A stretch of 64,000 nucleotides of DNA from Pontibacter sp. FD36 (GTDB lineage: Bacteria; Bacteroidota; Bacteroidia; Cytophagales; Hymenobacteraceae). The translations under genes were made by a program, and so were the position numbers. Of the stretch, positions 17,426 to 27,002 are shown piece by piece. The notes beneath the pieces are model-generated. The model saw only the letters and a program-made list of their open reading frames with translations, made no database searches and was not told the DNA's origin. The DNA lies in assembly GCF_015686655.1 (NCBI RefSeq), contig NZ_JADPMP010000003.1, forward strand, positions 186,001-250,000, in the 5' to 3' direction. How positions within the stretch are numbered: position 1 is the first letter of the stretch; each line of letters begins with the position of its first letter.

Positions 17426-17719
17426 TTACTTGTCGTTTTGATAGCCAACCAGCTTGATCATTTTGTTGTAGTTACCCAATAGTAAGAAGGAAGGAGCCCA
17501 CTGTCCTACGAACAAAGCTTCTTCGTCTTTCTTCATAATTTTCAGTGTCGCTGAAACGGCCATAGAGCCCAATGCTGCCCATAGGAATACATCTGATGGG
17601 ATACGGGAAGTATAGTCTTCGATGGCTGCAGCCACTGGTCCTTCTTTATGCTGTGGATTAGTTCTGTCAGCTTTGTTTTTCAAATCCTGTGCGTCTCTTT
17701 TAAGATCTTGTGTGTCCAT
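17426..17719 (-). CDS. Small membrane-associated hypothetical protein, 97 aa
   Basis: A 97-aa protein with a charged, helical N-terminus (DTQDLKRDAQDLKNKADRTN). A hydrophobic stretch at about residues 46-60 (VFLWAALGSMAVSATL) and a second weaker one (WAPSFLLLGNYNKMI) suggest one or two membrane passes. I chose the ATG at 17719 (MDTQDL) because the upstream alternative adds eleven residues without family character. I recall similar short proteins in Pontibacter and Hymenobacter; the function is unknown. It is a single-gene unit ending at the terminator. Confidence 0.75.
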   Translation of the reverse strand: MDTQDLKRDAQDLKNKADRTNPQHKEGPVAAAIEDYTSRIPSDVFLWAALGSMAVSATLKIMKKDEEALFVGQWAPSFLLLGNYNKMIKLVGYQNDK

Positions 17720-17931
17720 AGTTCTTATTTTGTTTAGATGGTACAATACCATACAGAACGAAATAGAACCATGATTGTTTGCAAAAATTGAAAAATATGG
17801 GGTATACGCAGCTAGGGAGGGCCATCAGACACTATATTATTGCAACAATATATGTAAATTGGCAGCCTGAAACAGAGGAAGGCCACAGGTTGCCCTTTTC
17901 CCGAGATCGAACCCAATAGATAGCCTATATT

Positions 17932-20115
17932 TTGGAGCTTTCCGCACTTCTTGAACCGCTGGCCGGCACGCCCCAAACCTATCTGGCATTGGCAGTGCTC
18001 CTGCTGCCGCTGCTTGCCTTTGCGTTGCTTTACCTGGCGGGCAGTAAGCTGCCCCGTCAGGGCGACTGGTTGGGGATCGGTGCCACTGGGCTAGCCTTTG
18101 CATTTTCGATCTACCTCTATACCCAAACCTGGAACACAGAAGTTTACCATAGCCGGACCACCTGGTTTAGTCTGCCTAGTGGTTTTATAGCGGACTTCAC
18201 AGCAGGTATACTACTCGATAACCTGACGGTGCTGATGCTGGTCATCGTTACCTTCATTTCCATGCTGGTGCAGCTCTTTTCTGTGGGTTACATGCACGGC
18301 GACAAGGGGTATAGCCGCTACTTCGCCTACCTGGGCCTCTTTACTTTTAGCATGCTGGGAATTGTGCTGGTCGACAACCTGCTGCTGCTCTTTATGTTCT
18401 GGGAGCTGGTCGGGCTGTCCTCTTACCTGCTCATCGGCTTTTGGTATGAACGGCCTGCTGCCATTGCGGCCAACAGAAAAGCATTTTTAGTTAACAGAGT
18501 TGGTGACATCGGCTTGCTGCTTGGTTTGTTTGCCTTCTATACCTATTTCCGAACCTTTGACCTGGAAGCCTTGCGCACCATGGTGGGAGCAGGGGAGTGG
18601 CTGAACGGCACCTTTGTGACAGGCTATACCTTGCAGGGAATGGCCTGGTCTGTTGAGCTGAACCCTTTGTTTCTGACGCTTGCCGGGCTTGGCCTGTTTA
18701 TGGGCTGCGTGGGTAAGTCGGCCCAGTTTCCGCTGCAGGTATGGCTACCCGATGCCATGCAGGGCCCGACGCCGGTATCCTCGCTGATACACGCCGCAAC
18801 CATGGTGGCGGCTGGCGTATACCTGGTGGCACGCTGCTACGCTTTCTTCACAGTGGATGCCCTTACGGTCATCGCTATCGTAGGTGCTATCACGGCCCTG
18901 CTCGGTGCTGTTGCGGCGCTCACGCAATACGATATCAAGGCGGTGCTGGCCTTCTCCACGATCTCACAGCTGGGCTATATGGTGATGGGTATGGGCACGG
19001 GAGCGCACGATGCTTCGCTCTTTCACCTGACTACACATGCTTTCTTTAAAGCGGCTCTTTTCCTCAATGCCGGTATCATCATCCATGCCATGCACCGCGG
19101 CTTGCATCATACGCACCAGCCAGTTGCTGTCGATCCGCAGGATATCCGCAACATGGGTGGCCTGCGCAAGGCCATGCCGCTCACCTTCTATACCTACCTG
19201 CTGGCTGCTGCAGCACTGGTCGGGTTGCCGCTGTTTTCCGGCTTCCTTTCGAAAGATGCCATCCTTTCGGGCAGTTGGGCATGGGCACAGACGATGAGCC
19301 AAACCAACGGAAACAGTCTATACTTTATAGTGCCAGTAATTGGCTTTACGGTAGTGCTGCTGACGGCCTACTACATGGGACGGCATTTGTGGTTCATGTT
19401 CTTCGGAACCTTCCGGCTACCATTCGATGTGCAGGCGCTTCGGCTAACGGCAAGCCAGGAGATAGAGCGGGTAATGCTTATACCTGTGCTGCTTTTGGCA
19501 GTGCTCTCGCTGGGTTTCTTCTTTTCGATCAACCCGCTTTCTTTTGCCGGAAGCTGGGTGATGCAGGGCATTAGTCTGCAGCAGTTGTCTCAGGAAGGTG
19601 CTTTGCTGGCCAACAGTTTGGTGGAAGCCGTGGTGGTGCAGGACGCTGCCAACGGTACGACGCATCTTGTGATCGGACTGCTCTCCGCTTTGCTAGGGAT
19701 AGCAGGTATAGCCCTGGCTGTTGGCAAGTATAAAGACAAAAGCAGTGAGGCACTCAGGCTTGAGCAGCCACGAGGAGCTTTAGCACGACTCTCTTATCAT
19801 CACTTTTACCTGGATGCGGTGTACAGCAGGGTGCTGGTGCAGCCGGTGCTGTGGATGGCCCGTATGCTCTATCGCTTCGATAAACGCGTGATTGACTATA
19901 CCCTGGAGTATGCCAGCAAGTGGTTGGTGGTGTTCTCCAAGATCGTGAAGTGGTTCGACAAGTGGGTCGTGGATGGCAGTGTGTGGCTGATCGGGGCAAT
20001 GGCAAAGGTGCTGGGCCGCTTCGGGCGCGGACTCCAGAATGGCAAGGTGCAGTCTTACTATGCTTACTCCCTTTTCGGATTTATTCTGATAATACTATAC
20101 ATCATGCTGAATTGA
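17932..20115 (+). CDS. nuoL: NADH-quinone oxidoreductase subunit L
   Basis: Proton-pumping antiporter-like subunit of complex I, 727 aa and strongly hydrophobic. Family hallmarks are MLGIVLVDNLLLLFMFWELVGLSSYLLIGFW (the conserved Glu in TM5), GKSAQFPLQVWLPDAMQGPTPVSSLIHAATMVAAG (the conserved Lys and LIHAATM of TM7-8), TQYDIKAVLAFSTISQLGYM and FFKAALFLNAG. A long C-terminal lateral helix and final membrane segment are present; length is above the usual 610-660. TTG start at 17932. nuoM follows after 249 bp and nuoN after that, but nuoK and the other subunits are not upstream, which is unusual. Confidence 0.95.
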   Translation: MELSALLEPLAGTPQTYLALAVLLLPLLAFALLYLAGSKLPRQGDWLGIGATGLAFAFSIYLYTQTWNTEVYHSRTTWFSLPSGFIADFTAGILLDNLTVLMLVIVTFISMLVQLFSVGYMHGDKGYSRYFAYLGLFTFSMLGIVLVDNLLLLFMFWELVGLSSYLLIGFWYERPAAIAANRKAFLVNRVGDIGLLLGLFAFYTYFRTFDLEALRTMVGAGEWLNGTFVTGYTLQGMAWSVELNPLFLTLAGLGLFMGCVGKSAQFPLQVWLPDAMQGPTPVSSLIHAATMVAAGVYLVARCYAFFTVDALTVIAIVGAITALLGAVAALTQYDIKAVLAFSTISQLGYMVMGMGTGAHDASLFHLTTHAFFKAALFLNAGIIIHAMHRGLHHTHQPVAVDPQDIRNMGGLRKAMPLTFYTYLLAAAALVGLPLFSGFLSKDAILSGSWAWAQTMSQTNGNSLYFIVPVIGFTVVLLTAYYMGRHLWFMFFGTFRLPFDVQALRLTASQEIERVMLIPVLLLAVLSLGFFFSINPLSFAGSWVMQGISLQQLSQEGALLANSLVEAVVVQDAANGTTHLVIGLLSALLGIAGIALAVGKYKDKSSEALRLEQPRGALARLSYHHFYLDAVYSRVLVQPVLWMARMLYRFDKRVIDYTLEYASKWLVVFSKIVKWFDKWVVDGSVWLIGAMAKVLGRFGRGLQNGKVQSYYAYSLFGFILIILYIMLN

Positions 20116-20364
20116 TGTTAATTTCGCAATCTGGATTTACCGGATGATCGGAACCGCAGGACGAAAGACATACCTGCGGGCTTCATACGAAGTGCTGCTT
20201 CCAGTTTGTAAAGTAAATTACGCAAGTCTATACCCATGCTTAGGACGAGCTGAGGCTGAAAACAAATTTATACCTGGTCTGGCACCAGGAAAAACATACC
20301 AGTGCAGACATGGGCTCGCGTAGTCATGTGTCTTGATACGTGATACTTGTGTCGTAACATATTG
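20116..20364. other. Spacer between nuoL and nuoM
   Basis: A 249-bp spacer, long for subunits of one complex. I see no gene in it. It contains two TATACC motifs (near 20232 and 20270) and no clear terminator, so read-through from nuoL to nuoM is possible but a separate nuoM promoter is equally so. Confidence 0.5.
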
Positions 20365-22110
20365 ATGAATTATACTCTTTCCAGCCTTATTTTTCTTCCC
20401 TTGCTGGCAGCGCTTGTGGTGTTGCTCCTGCCGACCCGCATGCAGCAAGGTATAAAAGCTGTAACGCTGGGTGGCACTGTACTGCAGCTGGCCGTAGCCG
20501 TGTGGCTATACCTGAGCTTCGATGGCGCTTCTGTTGCAAACGGTCAGACGGGCTACCAGTTTGTGGAGAAGCTTAACTGGATCGGGTTTTCACTGGGCAA
20601 TCTGGGGCGCTTCCAGATCGAGTATTTTGTGGGAGTGGATGGCGTAAGCATCGGCATGGTGCTGCTCACCGGTATTGTCGGGATGATCGGAGTGATCTCG
20701 TCCTGGAACATTGCCAAAAACGTGAAGGGCTATTTCCTGCTATACCTGCTGCTCATGACCAGCGTAATGGGATGTTTCCTCGCCCTCGACTTCTTCCTCT
20801 TCTACCTCTTCTTTGAGTTCATGCTCCTGCCGATGTACTTCCTCATTGGCATCTGGGGTGGTCCGAAACGGGAGTATGCCGCACTTAAGTTCTTTATCTA
20901 TACCCTGATCGGTTCCCTCTTTATCCTGGTCGTAATGATCGGGCTCTATACCTCTGTGATCGATCCGGAGGCGACGGCGCAGCAGATGGGCTTGGTAGGG
21001 GAGAACGTACCCGCAAGTCTGGACCTGATCCGTCAGGTACAGCAGATGCTGCAGCAGGGTACGATCGCTCAGGCGGATTTGGTGCGCACCTTCAGCATCC
21101 CGGCCATGATGGAGCCGGCTAACTTTATACCGGGTAGTCTGCTGCATATTTTCTCTGGGGTTTCGCTCTTTGATCTCCCGATTCGTTTTGTAGCCTTCCT
21201 ACTGGTGCTGGCGGGTTTCCTGATCAAAGTGCCTTCGGTGCCGGTGCATACCTGGCTGCCTGATGCGCACGTGGAAGCGCCTACTCCGATCTCGGTGCTG
21301 CTGGCTGCTATCTTGCTGAAAGTGGGCGGTTATGGTTTGATCCGTATCGTGTACCCTGTTTTCCCGGATGCTGGTGCTTACTTCTCGACCTTTGTCGGCG
21401 GACTGGGTGTGCTCTCTATTATCTATGGAGCCCTCTGCGCGCTGGCCATGAACGACCTCAAAAAGCTAATTGCTTACTCGTCGGTATCGCACATGGGTTT
21501 TGTGCTGCTGGGGCTGGCCTCGTTGACGAATGAAGGCGTGAATGGTGCGATTTACATGATGTTCAGCCATGGGCTTATCTCAGCGATGCTCTTCCTGGTA
21601 GTGGGGGTGATCTACGACCGGGCGCACGACCGCATGATTCTGAATTTCCGGGGACTTGCCAAGCGGATGCCGGCTTATACGGCCTTTGTCGTCATAGCCT
21701 TTTTTGCATCGCTGGGCTTGCCGGGCTTCTCTGGTTTTATCGCCGAGCTGCTGGTGCTGCTGGGTAGCTTTAGTGCACCGGAGGCAACGGGCATGCTACC
21801 GCGCTGGATGGCAGTCGTGGCCGTGATCGGTCTGCTGCTCTCGGCGGCTTATTACCTGTGGGCACTGCAGCGCATGTTTTTCGGCAAGTATTGGATCTTC
21901 CCGGAACTGCGCGAAAAGGCCATTATTTCAGACCTGACCAGTCGTGAGTATCTGATGCTGGTGCCGCTGGCCGTGCTAGCATTTGCATTCGGCATCTTCC
22001 CGCACCTGCTGCTCGACAAAACAGGTATGTCGGTAACAGGCTTCACGGAACTGGTGCTGCGAAACGGACAGGAACAGCTGAACATTTTACAAGCGATTTT
22101 ACACAGATAA
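20365..22110 (+). CDS. nuoM: NADH-quinone oxidoreductase subunit M
   Basis: Second antiporter-like membrane subunit of complex I, 581 aa. Motifs: FFLFYLFFEFMLLPMYFLIGIWGG (conserved Glu of TM5), AGFLIKVPSVPVHTWLPDAHVEAPTPISVLLAAILLKVGGYGLIRI (conserved Lys of TM7 and PTPISVLLA), and ALAMNDLKKLIAYSSVSHMGFVLLG. ATG 20365 is preferred over a TTG six codons upstream. Compared with NuoL there is an inserted loop of about 50 residues (about 200-250) rich in Gln and Ala. It is followed by nuoN at 59 bp. Confidence 0.95.
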   Translation: MNYTLSSLIFLPLLAALVVLLLPTRMQQGIKAVTLGGTVLQLAVAVWLYLSFDGASVANGQTGYQFVEKLNWIGFSLGNLGRFQIEYFVGVDGVSIGMVLLTGIVGMIGVISSWNIAKNVKGYFLLYLLLMTSVMGCFLALDFFLFYLFFEFMLLPMYFLIGIWGGPKREYAALKFFIYTLIGSLFILVVMIGLYTSVIDPEATAQQMGLVGENVPASLDLIRQVQQMLQQGTIAQADLVRTFSIPAMMEPANFIPGSLLHIFSGVSLFDLPIRFVAFLLVLAGFLIKVPSVPVHTWLPDAHVEAPTPISVLLAAILLKVGGYGLIRIVYPVFPDAGAYFSTFVGGLGVLSIIYGALCALAMNDLKKLIAYSSVSHMGFVLLGLASLTNEGVNGAIYMMFSHGLISAMLFLVVGVIYDRAHDRMILNFRGLAKRMPAYTAFVVIAFFASLGLPGFSGFIAELLVLLGSFSAPEATGMLPRWMAVVAVIGLLLSAAYYLWALQRMFFGKYWIFPELREKAIISDLTSREYLMLVPLAVLAFAFGIFPHLLLDKTGMSVTGFTELVLRNGQEQLNILQAILHR

Positions 22111-22169
22111 AAGATGCGCCTGGCGGGATGTCCCTTCAGGCGTCTTGACTTAATACCTTATACCTACAC

Positions 22170-23678
22170 GTGGAAGAACAGGCAGCATACCTCACCCAGG
22201 CCATCGACAGCATATTAGCTGGAGCTGGCTCACTGCTGCCCGAACTGCTGCTGGCCATTTTCTTCCTGCTGCTGGTCACGCTCGACCTGTTCAAATCCAA
22301 AACGATTAAACGACTGCTGCCCTGGGTGGCACTCACTGGCTTGTTCTCGGTGCTGGTGCTGCTGGTACTGGATCGTAATCTGGCGGAGGTGCAGTTTCTG
22401 AATCTGCTGCGCTCTGATGGCATTGCCCGCTACGCAGGTATACTCTTCAGTTTGACAGGCATCTTCACGATCCTGCTCTCCCTGCAAAACCCCAAAATTG
22501 AGAAGCGCAAACAGGGCGAAGGCCGGGGCGAGTTTTATGCCCTGATCCTGATGCTGGTATTGGGGCTCAACCTGATGGCAAAATCGGTTAACCTGCTGAT
22601 GGTTTTCCTGGCGATCGAGGTCGTTTCTATTGCTTCCTACATTCTTACCCTTACGCTAAAAGAAGAGAAAAGAGCCGTAGAGGCAGGTCTGAAGTATGTG
22701 CTTTACGGTACGCTCTCGGCCGGGGTGATGCTCTATGGCATGTCCTTTTTCTACGGCCTCACCGGTTCACTCGACTATACCCTGGTATCGTTCTGGCGCA
22801 GTCTGCTCGATGCCAGTCCGCTGATGGTGACGGTGGCGGCGATACTGGTGTTTGCGGGTTTCCTATTCAAAATATCAGCCGCTCCTTTCCACTTCTGGAC
22901 GCCGGATGTCTACCAAGGAGCACCGATGCCGATTGTGGCACTCTTTTCCACCGGTCCTAAAATGGCGGGCATTATCGTGATCTTGCGCTTTGTGGCCGCC
23001 TTTGCAGACCCGAATGTTGCCAGTGCCTTCTCCGATGTACAGCTGTTTTTAGGTATAGCCGCTCTCGCAACGCTGGCGGTCGGCAACTTCACGGCACTTT
23101 GGCAGCGCACGCCACGCCGACTGATGGCTTTCTCCTCCGTGTCGCATGCTGGTTTTCTGCTGATGGCGCTGCTGGCTTTTGGCAGCGACTATACCGTGAG
23201 CGTGCTGTTTTATATGACCGTGTTGGTGTTTATGAACTTTGGCATGTTTCTGTTTCTGCAGATGGCCGAGGAAAACTGGCAAGTGCGCACGCTGGAGGAT
23301 TTTCAGGGAATGGGAGCCCGCATTCCGTTTGCCGGCGTTCTGGCGCTACTATACCTGCTGTCGCTCACAGGACTTCCGCCATTGGCCGGGTTTATGGGTA
23401 AGCTGCTTGTTTTTAGCAATGTTTGGGAAGCTTATACTGCCACCGGGCAGCCCATGCTGCTGATGTTGCTCGTAGCGGGCATCCTGCTCACAGGGGTGGC
23501 TTTGTTCTACTATATCAAAATACCATATTACCTTTTCCTGAAAAGGAATCATACTGACGAAAATTTAGTTATTTCACTGTCAAATAAGCTGCTGCTGGTT
23601 TTATTTGCTTTGCCGCTACTGGTCTTCTTCTTTAAGCCGGACCTGTTGCTGCACTGGATTGAAAAACTGCTGGCCTAG
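22170..23678 (+). CDS. nuoN: NADH-quinone oxidoreductase subunit N
   Basis: Third antiporter-like subunit of complex I, 502 aa with about 14 membrane segments. Motifs: VNLLMVFLAIEVVSIASYILTLTLKEEKRAVEAGLKYVLYG (conserved Glu and Lys), FLFKISAAPFHFWTPDVYQGAPMPIVALFSTGPKMAG (conserved Lys), and RTPRRLMAFSSVSHAGFLLM. GTG start at 22170. The stop is 16 bp before the amidophosphoribosyltransferase start, so the respiratory and purine-type genes are probably co-transcribed. Confidence 0.95.
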   Translation: MEEQAAYLTQAIDSILAGAGSLLPELLLAIFFLLLVTLDLFKSKTIKRLLPWVALTGLFSVLVLLVLDRNLAEVQFLNLLRSDGIARYAGILFSLTGIFTILLSLQNPKIEKRKQGEGRGEFYALILMLVLGLNLMAKSVNLLMVFLAIEVVSIASYILTLTLKEEKRAVEAGLKYVLYGTLSAGVMLYGMSFFYGLTGSLDYTLVSFWRSLLDASPLMVTVAAILVFAGFLFKISAAPFHFWTPDVYQGAPMPIVALFSTGPKMAGIIVILRFVAAFADPNVASAFSDVQLFLGIAALATLAVGNFTALWQRTPRRLMAFSSVSHAGFLLMALLAFGSDYTVSVLFYMTVLVFMNFGMFLFLQMAEENWQVRTLEDFQGMGARIPFAGVLALLYLLSLTGLPPLAGFMGKLLVFSNVWEAYTATGQPMLLMLLVAGILLTGVALFYYIKIPYYLFLKRNHTDENLVISLSNKLLLVLFALPLLVFFFKPDLLLHWIEKLLA

Positions 23679-23694
23679 ATACTTTTACAACCCT

Positions 23695-25587
23695 ATGAGC
23701 GATTCAATTAAGCACGAATGCGGTATAGCCCTGATCAGGCTCCGAAAACCAATCGAATATTACGTTGAAAAGTATGGCACTCCCATGTACGGTGTCAACA
23801 AGCTATACCTGCTGATGCAAAAACAGCATAACCGCGGACAGGACGGGGCAGGGGTAGCCAGCATTAAGATAGATGCCGGTCCCGGCATGGAGTATATCAG
23901 CCGTTTCCGCTCTGTAAAGACCCGTGCCATCGACAGTATTTTCGGGAAGATCGGCAAGGAGTTCAAGAAGCTGAAAGAAGATAAGCCTGAGAAAGCGCTT
24001 GATACAAACTGGGTATGGGAAAACCTGCCTTTTCTGGGCGATGTATACCTGGGCCACTTGCGCTACGGTACACACGGCATCAACAGCGTAGATAACTGCC
24101 ACCCGATGGTGCGCGAAAACAACTGGCGCAGCCGCAGCCTGGCCGTAGCCGGTAACTTCAACATGACCAATGTGGACGAGCAGTTCCACAAACTGATCGA
24201 ACTAGGCCAGCATCCGAAGCAAAAGTCTGACACTATCACGGTGCTTGAAAAGATCGGCCACTTCCTGGATGAGGAAAACCAGATGCTGTTCGAGTCTTAC
24301 AAAGACGAGTATTCCAACAAAGAGATCACTTCTCTGATCGAAGATAACCTGAGCCTGCAGCGTGTACTCAAGCGTGCCTGCAAGGACTTTGACGGCGGAT
24401 ATGCTATGGCAGGCCTTACAGGTTACGGCGCTTCTTTTGTGGTACGTGACCCGAACGGTATTCGTCCGGCTTATTATTATATGGATGACGAGGTGATCGT
24501 AGTGGCTTCTGAGAAACCAGCCATCAAGACCGCTTTTGATATAGAATACAGTGAAATCCGGGAGATCACGCCGGGTCACGCCCTGATCGTGGACAAGGCC
24601 GGTAACGCGGACCTGAAAGAGATCCTGCCACAGCTCGAGAAAAAATCCTGCAGCTTTGAGCGCATCTACTTCTCCCGTGGCAACGACCCGGAGATCTATG
24701 AAGAGCGCAAGAACATGGGTCGCCGTCTGTGTCCGCAGATTCTCGAGGCAATTAACTACGACCTGAAAAACACGGTGTTCTCTTATATTCCGAACACAGC
24801 CGAAACCTCTTGGCTGGGAATGATGAAGGGGATAGAGGATCACCTGCGTGCCTACCGCAAGCAAGCTATCCTGAACCAGGAGCTTAGTGAAGAGCAGCTC
24901 GACGAGATTCTACAGTTTAAACCGCGTGCCGAGAAGCTGGTGATTAAAGACGTGAAGCTGCGTACTTTCATCACGGACAACGACAGCCGCGACGATCTGG
25001 TAACGCACGTGTATGACACGACTTACGAGGTGGTTAAGAAGGGCATTGACACACTGGTGGTGCTGGACGACTCTATTGTACGCGGTACGACGCTGGAGAA
25101 AAGTATCATCAAGATGCTGGACAAACTGGAGCCGAAGAAGATCATCATCGTATCGTGCGCTCCACAGATCCGCTACCCGGACTGCTACGGCATTGATATG
25201 TCTCGTGTGAAGGAGTTCGTTGCTTTCCGTGCCATGCTGGCTCTCCTGAAAGACAGAGACATGTATTACAAAGTAGATGAGGTATACGACAAGATACAGG
25301 CCGTGCAGGGAACTCCAGCCATTATGGAGACCAACTATGTGCAAGAACTTTTCGACCTGTTCACACATGATGAACTCTCGGCAAAAGTATCCGAGATCGT
25401 AAAAGCGCCAGAGGTAAACGCCGAAGTACAGGTGATCTATCAGCGCATCGAAGACCTGCACCTGGCCTGCCCGAACCACAAAGGTGACTGGTACTTTACC
25501 GGCAACTACCCGACTCCGGGAGGAACCCGTGTCGTAAACCGCGCCTTCATGAACTTTGTGGAGAATAAGGCCGTACGCGCTTACTAA
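23695..25587 (+). CDS. Amidophosphoribosyltransferase, long Bacteroidota form
   Basis: Predicted glutamine-PRPP amidotransferase of 630 aa, the committing step of purine synthesis. The N-terminal nucleophile domain has Cys9 (KHECGIAL) preceded by an eight-residue propeptide that must be removed, followed by NRGQDGAGVAS, GHLRYGTHG and the NxNxxN-like GNFNMTN. The phosphoribosyltransferase domain carries the PRPP motif VVLDDSIVRGTT. It is longer than E. coli PurF (about 505 aa), with an extra C-terminal region of about 100 residues (EIVKAPEVNAEV to the end). I withhold the purF symbol because Bacteroidota often carry a shorter canonical PurF too, and this one may be the paralogue. Start chosen at ATG 23695. 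Confidence 0.88.
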   Translation: MSDSIKHECGIALIRLRKPIEYYVEKYGTPMYGVNKLYLLMQKQHNRGQDGAGVASIKIDAGPGMEYISRFRSVKTRAIDSIFGKIGKEFKKLKEDKPEKALDTNWVWENLPFLGDVYLGHLRYGTHGINSVDNCHPMVRENNWRSRSLAVAGNFNMTNVDEQFHKLIELGQHPKQKSDTITVLEKIGHFLDEENQMLFESYKDEYSNKEITSLIEDNLSLQRVLKRACKDFDGGYAMAGLTGYGASFVVRDPNGIRPAYYYMDDEVIVVASEKPAIKTAFDIEYSEIREITPGHALIVDKAGNADLKEILPQLEKKSCSFERIYFSRGNDPEIYEERKNMGRRLCPQILEAINYDLKNTVFSYIPNTAETSWLGMMKGIEDHLRAYRKQAILNQELSEEQLDEILQFKPRAEKLVIKDVKLRTFITDNDSRDDLVTHVYDTTYEVVKKGIDTLVVLDDSIVRGTTLEKSIIKMLDKLEPKKIIIVSCAPQIRYPDCYGIDMSRVKEFVAFRAMLALLKDRDMYYKVDEVYDKIQAVQGTPAIMETNYVQELFDLFTHDELSAKVSEIVKAPEVNAEVQVIYQRIEDLHLACPNHKGDWYFTGNYPTPGGTRVVNRAFMNFVENKAVRAY

Positions 25588-25607
25588 CCAGTACTATATT
25601 TTGTATC

Positions 25608-25640
25608 AAAAGCCTGTTCTGCAAAGGACAGGCTTTTTTT
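25608..25640 (+). terminator. Rho-independent terminator
   Basis: AAAAGCCTGT (25608-25617) pairs with ACAGGCTTTT (25628-25637), followed by T residues. It closes the nuoLMN-amidophosphoribosyltransferase transcript. Confidence 0.92.
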
Positions 25641-25772
25641 ATGCCTGTTGATTCATGAGGTATCAAAAAGGCCGCCTGATCATTGTGTTCTGAACAATTC
25701 TGCAGTTACCGCCTTTTAACCAAAGCGAGGCCTGGTCGTTAACTTAAAACAAGCCAAACGCTATTACTAAAC

Positions 25773-26687
25773 ATGGAGCAAAAACAAAGCTTTTGGGTAA
25801 AGATAAAAGAGATACTGAAGGACTCATATAAGAACTTTCAGCGGGACGAGCCTATTGTGTACAGTGCGGCCATTGCCTTTTTCACGATCTTCTCTCTCCC
25901 TGCTATTTTGATTGTGCTGACACTGGCCGGCTCTATCTTCTTCTCCGAAGAGACTGTTCAGGCAGAGATCGTCAATCAAATGGAAGATCTGATGAGTGAA
26001 GAGGTTGGCAAGCAGGTAAGTGACTTGCTGGATAATGTGACACAGATACCCATTGGGTTCTGGAGCGTCCTGATCGGGGTGGCCGTGGTCGTGAAAAGCG
26101 CTACTATTATTTTCTTCATCATGCAGAAAGCCCTGAACTCAGTCTGGCAGATCAGGGTGAAACATGATGTCAACTACCTGAAGCTGCTTCGCCATCGCCT
26201 TGTGACACTGGGCATCGTAGCAGGGCTGGGATTCCTGCTAATGACGAGTCTGATACTGGATGCTGCGCTGATGGTGTTCAACGAGGAGCTTTACGACTTG
26301 CTGGAGGAGCACCTGACCTCAGCCATAAAACTGATCAAGACTGCTTTTTCAATACTGGTTGTGCTCACTTTTTTTACGGCCATACACAAAATACTACCTG
26401 ATGCCAAAGTACAGTGGCGGGACGCACTGGCCGGAGGCATCATCACCTCCATCCTGTTTCTGATCGGCAAAGAGGTTATTGACTATATTCTGAGCAGCGT
26501 AAAAGTGGTTGGCTTCTATGCTGCTGCAGGATCATTTGTTGTGGTGTTGCTCTGGGTATTCTACTCCTCTGTTATCCTGATGCTTGGTGCTGAAGTAACC
26601 AAAGCTTACGCCAACAACCACGGGCGTAAAGTGGAGCCTTCCGAAATTGCAGAGAAGTATGAGAAGGTGAATGGAGGCAGGGAGTAA
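25773..26687 (+). CDS. YihY/BrkB-type inner-membrane protein
   Basis: Integral membrane protein of 304 aa with six hydrophobic segments. The family opening is visible: DEPIVYSAAIAFFTIFSLPAILIVL, a long amphipathic loop, then FWSVLIGVAVVVKSATIIFFIMQKALNSVW, and near the end LPDAKVQWRDALAGGIITSILFLIGKEVIDYIL with FYAAAGSFVVVLLWVFYSSVILMLGAEVTKAYA. This is the YihY/BrkB family once mis-called ribonuclease BN; its transport role is unknown. Single gene, 133 bp after the preceding terminator. Confidence 0.92.
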   Translation: MEQKQSFWVKIKEILKDSYKNFQRDEPIVYSAAIAFFTIFSLPAILIVLTLAGSIFFSEETVQAEIVNQMEDLMSEEVGKQVSDLLDNVTQIPIGFWSVLIGVAVVVKSATIIFFIMQKALNSVWQIRVKHDVNYLKLLRHRLVTLGIVAGLGFLLMTSLILDAALMVFNEELYDLLEEHLTSAIKLIKTAFSILVVLTFFTAIHKILPDAKVQWRDALAGGIITSILFLIGKEVIDYILSSVKVVGFYAAAGSFVVVLLWVFYSSVILMLGAEVTKAYANNHGRKVEPSEIAEKYEKVNGGRE

Positions 26688-26695
26688 GGCTTTGA

Positions 26696-26896
26696 TTATT
26701 TTGTAAGGTCAGCTATCGCCATGATAGCGAAGGCAACGGTGCCGCCATACACGGCAAATTTGGTGATGGGAGAGGCGTTGGAGAGAAAGGCCGTATGCTG
26801 GTTGTACTTGATGACGCCCATGAGCGTTAGGGACAGGTATAGAAATAACGCCAATGGAATGATATTGAAAAGTATCTCGAGGATGTCATTAGCCAT
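26696..26896 (-). CDS. Small membrane protein, 66 aa
   Basis: A 66-aa protein with two membrane segments (about 8-27 and 46-63), MANDILEILFN... to ADLTK. I chose the ATG at 26896; a longer frame upstream reads through the promoter region. On the minus strand a TATCTTTG box (26934-26927) lies about 30 bp before the start and fits a Bacteroidota -7 element. Its stop is 8 bp from the end of the convergent YihY gene. Unknown function. Confidence 0.65.
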   Translation of the reverse strand: MANDILEILFNIIPLALFLYLSLTLMGVIKYNQHTAFLSNASPITKFAVYGGTVAFAIMAIADLTK

Positions 26897-27002
26897 GGGT
26901 ACTGCTCTATTTTGTTGGGTATGTTGCAAAGATAGGTATAAATGACAGGCAGCAGTATCTTTGGGTCTAAACAATACGAATAACTTAAGACCTCCTTGCT
27001 TT

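Noticed and set aside
24202..24864. A 220-codon open frame on the minus strand inside the amidophosphoribosyltransferase gene
   Set aside because: Shadow of a conserved enzyme on the other strand, whose motifs run right through this stretch.
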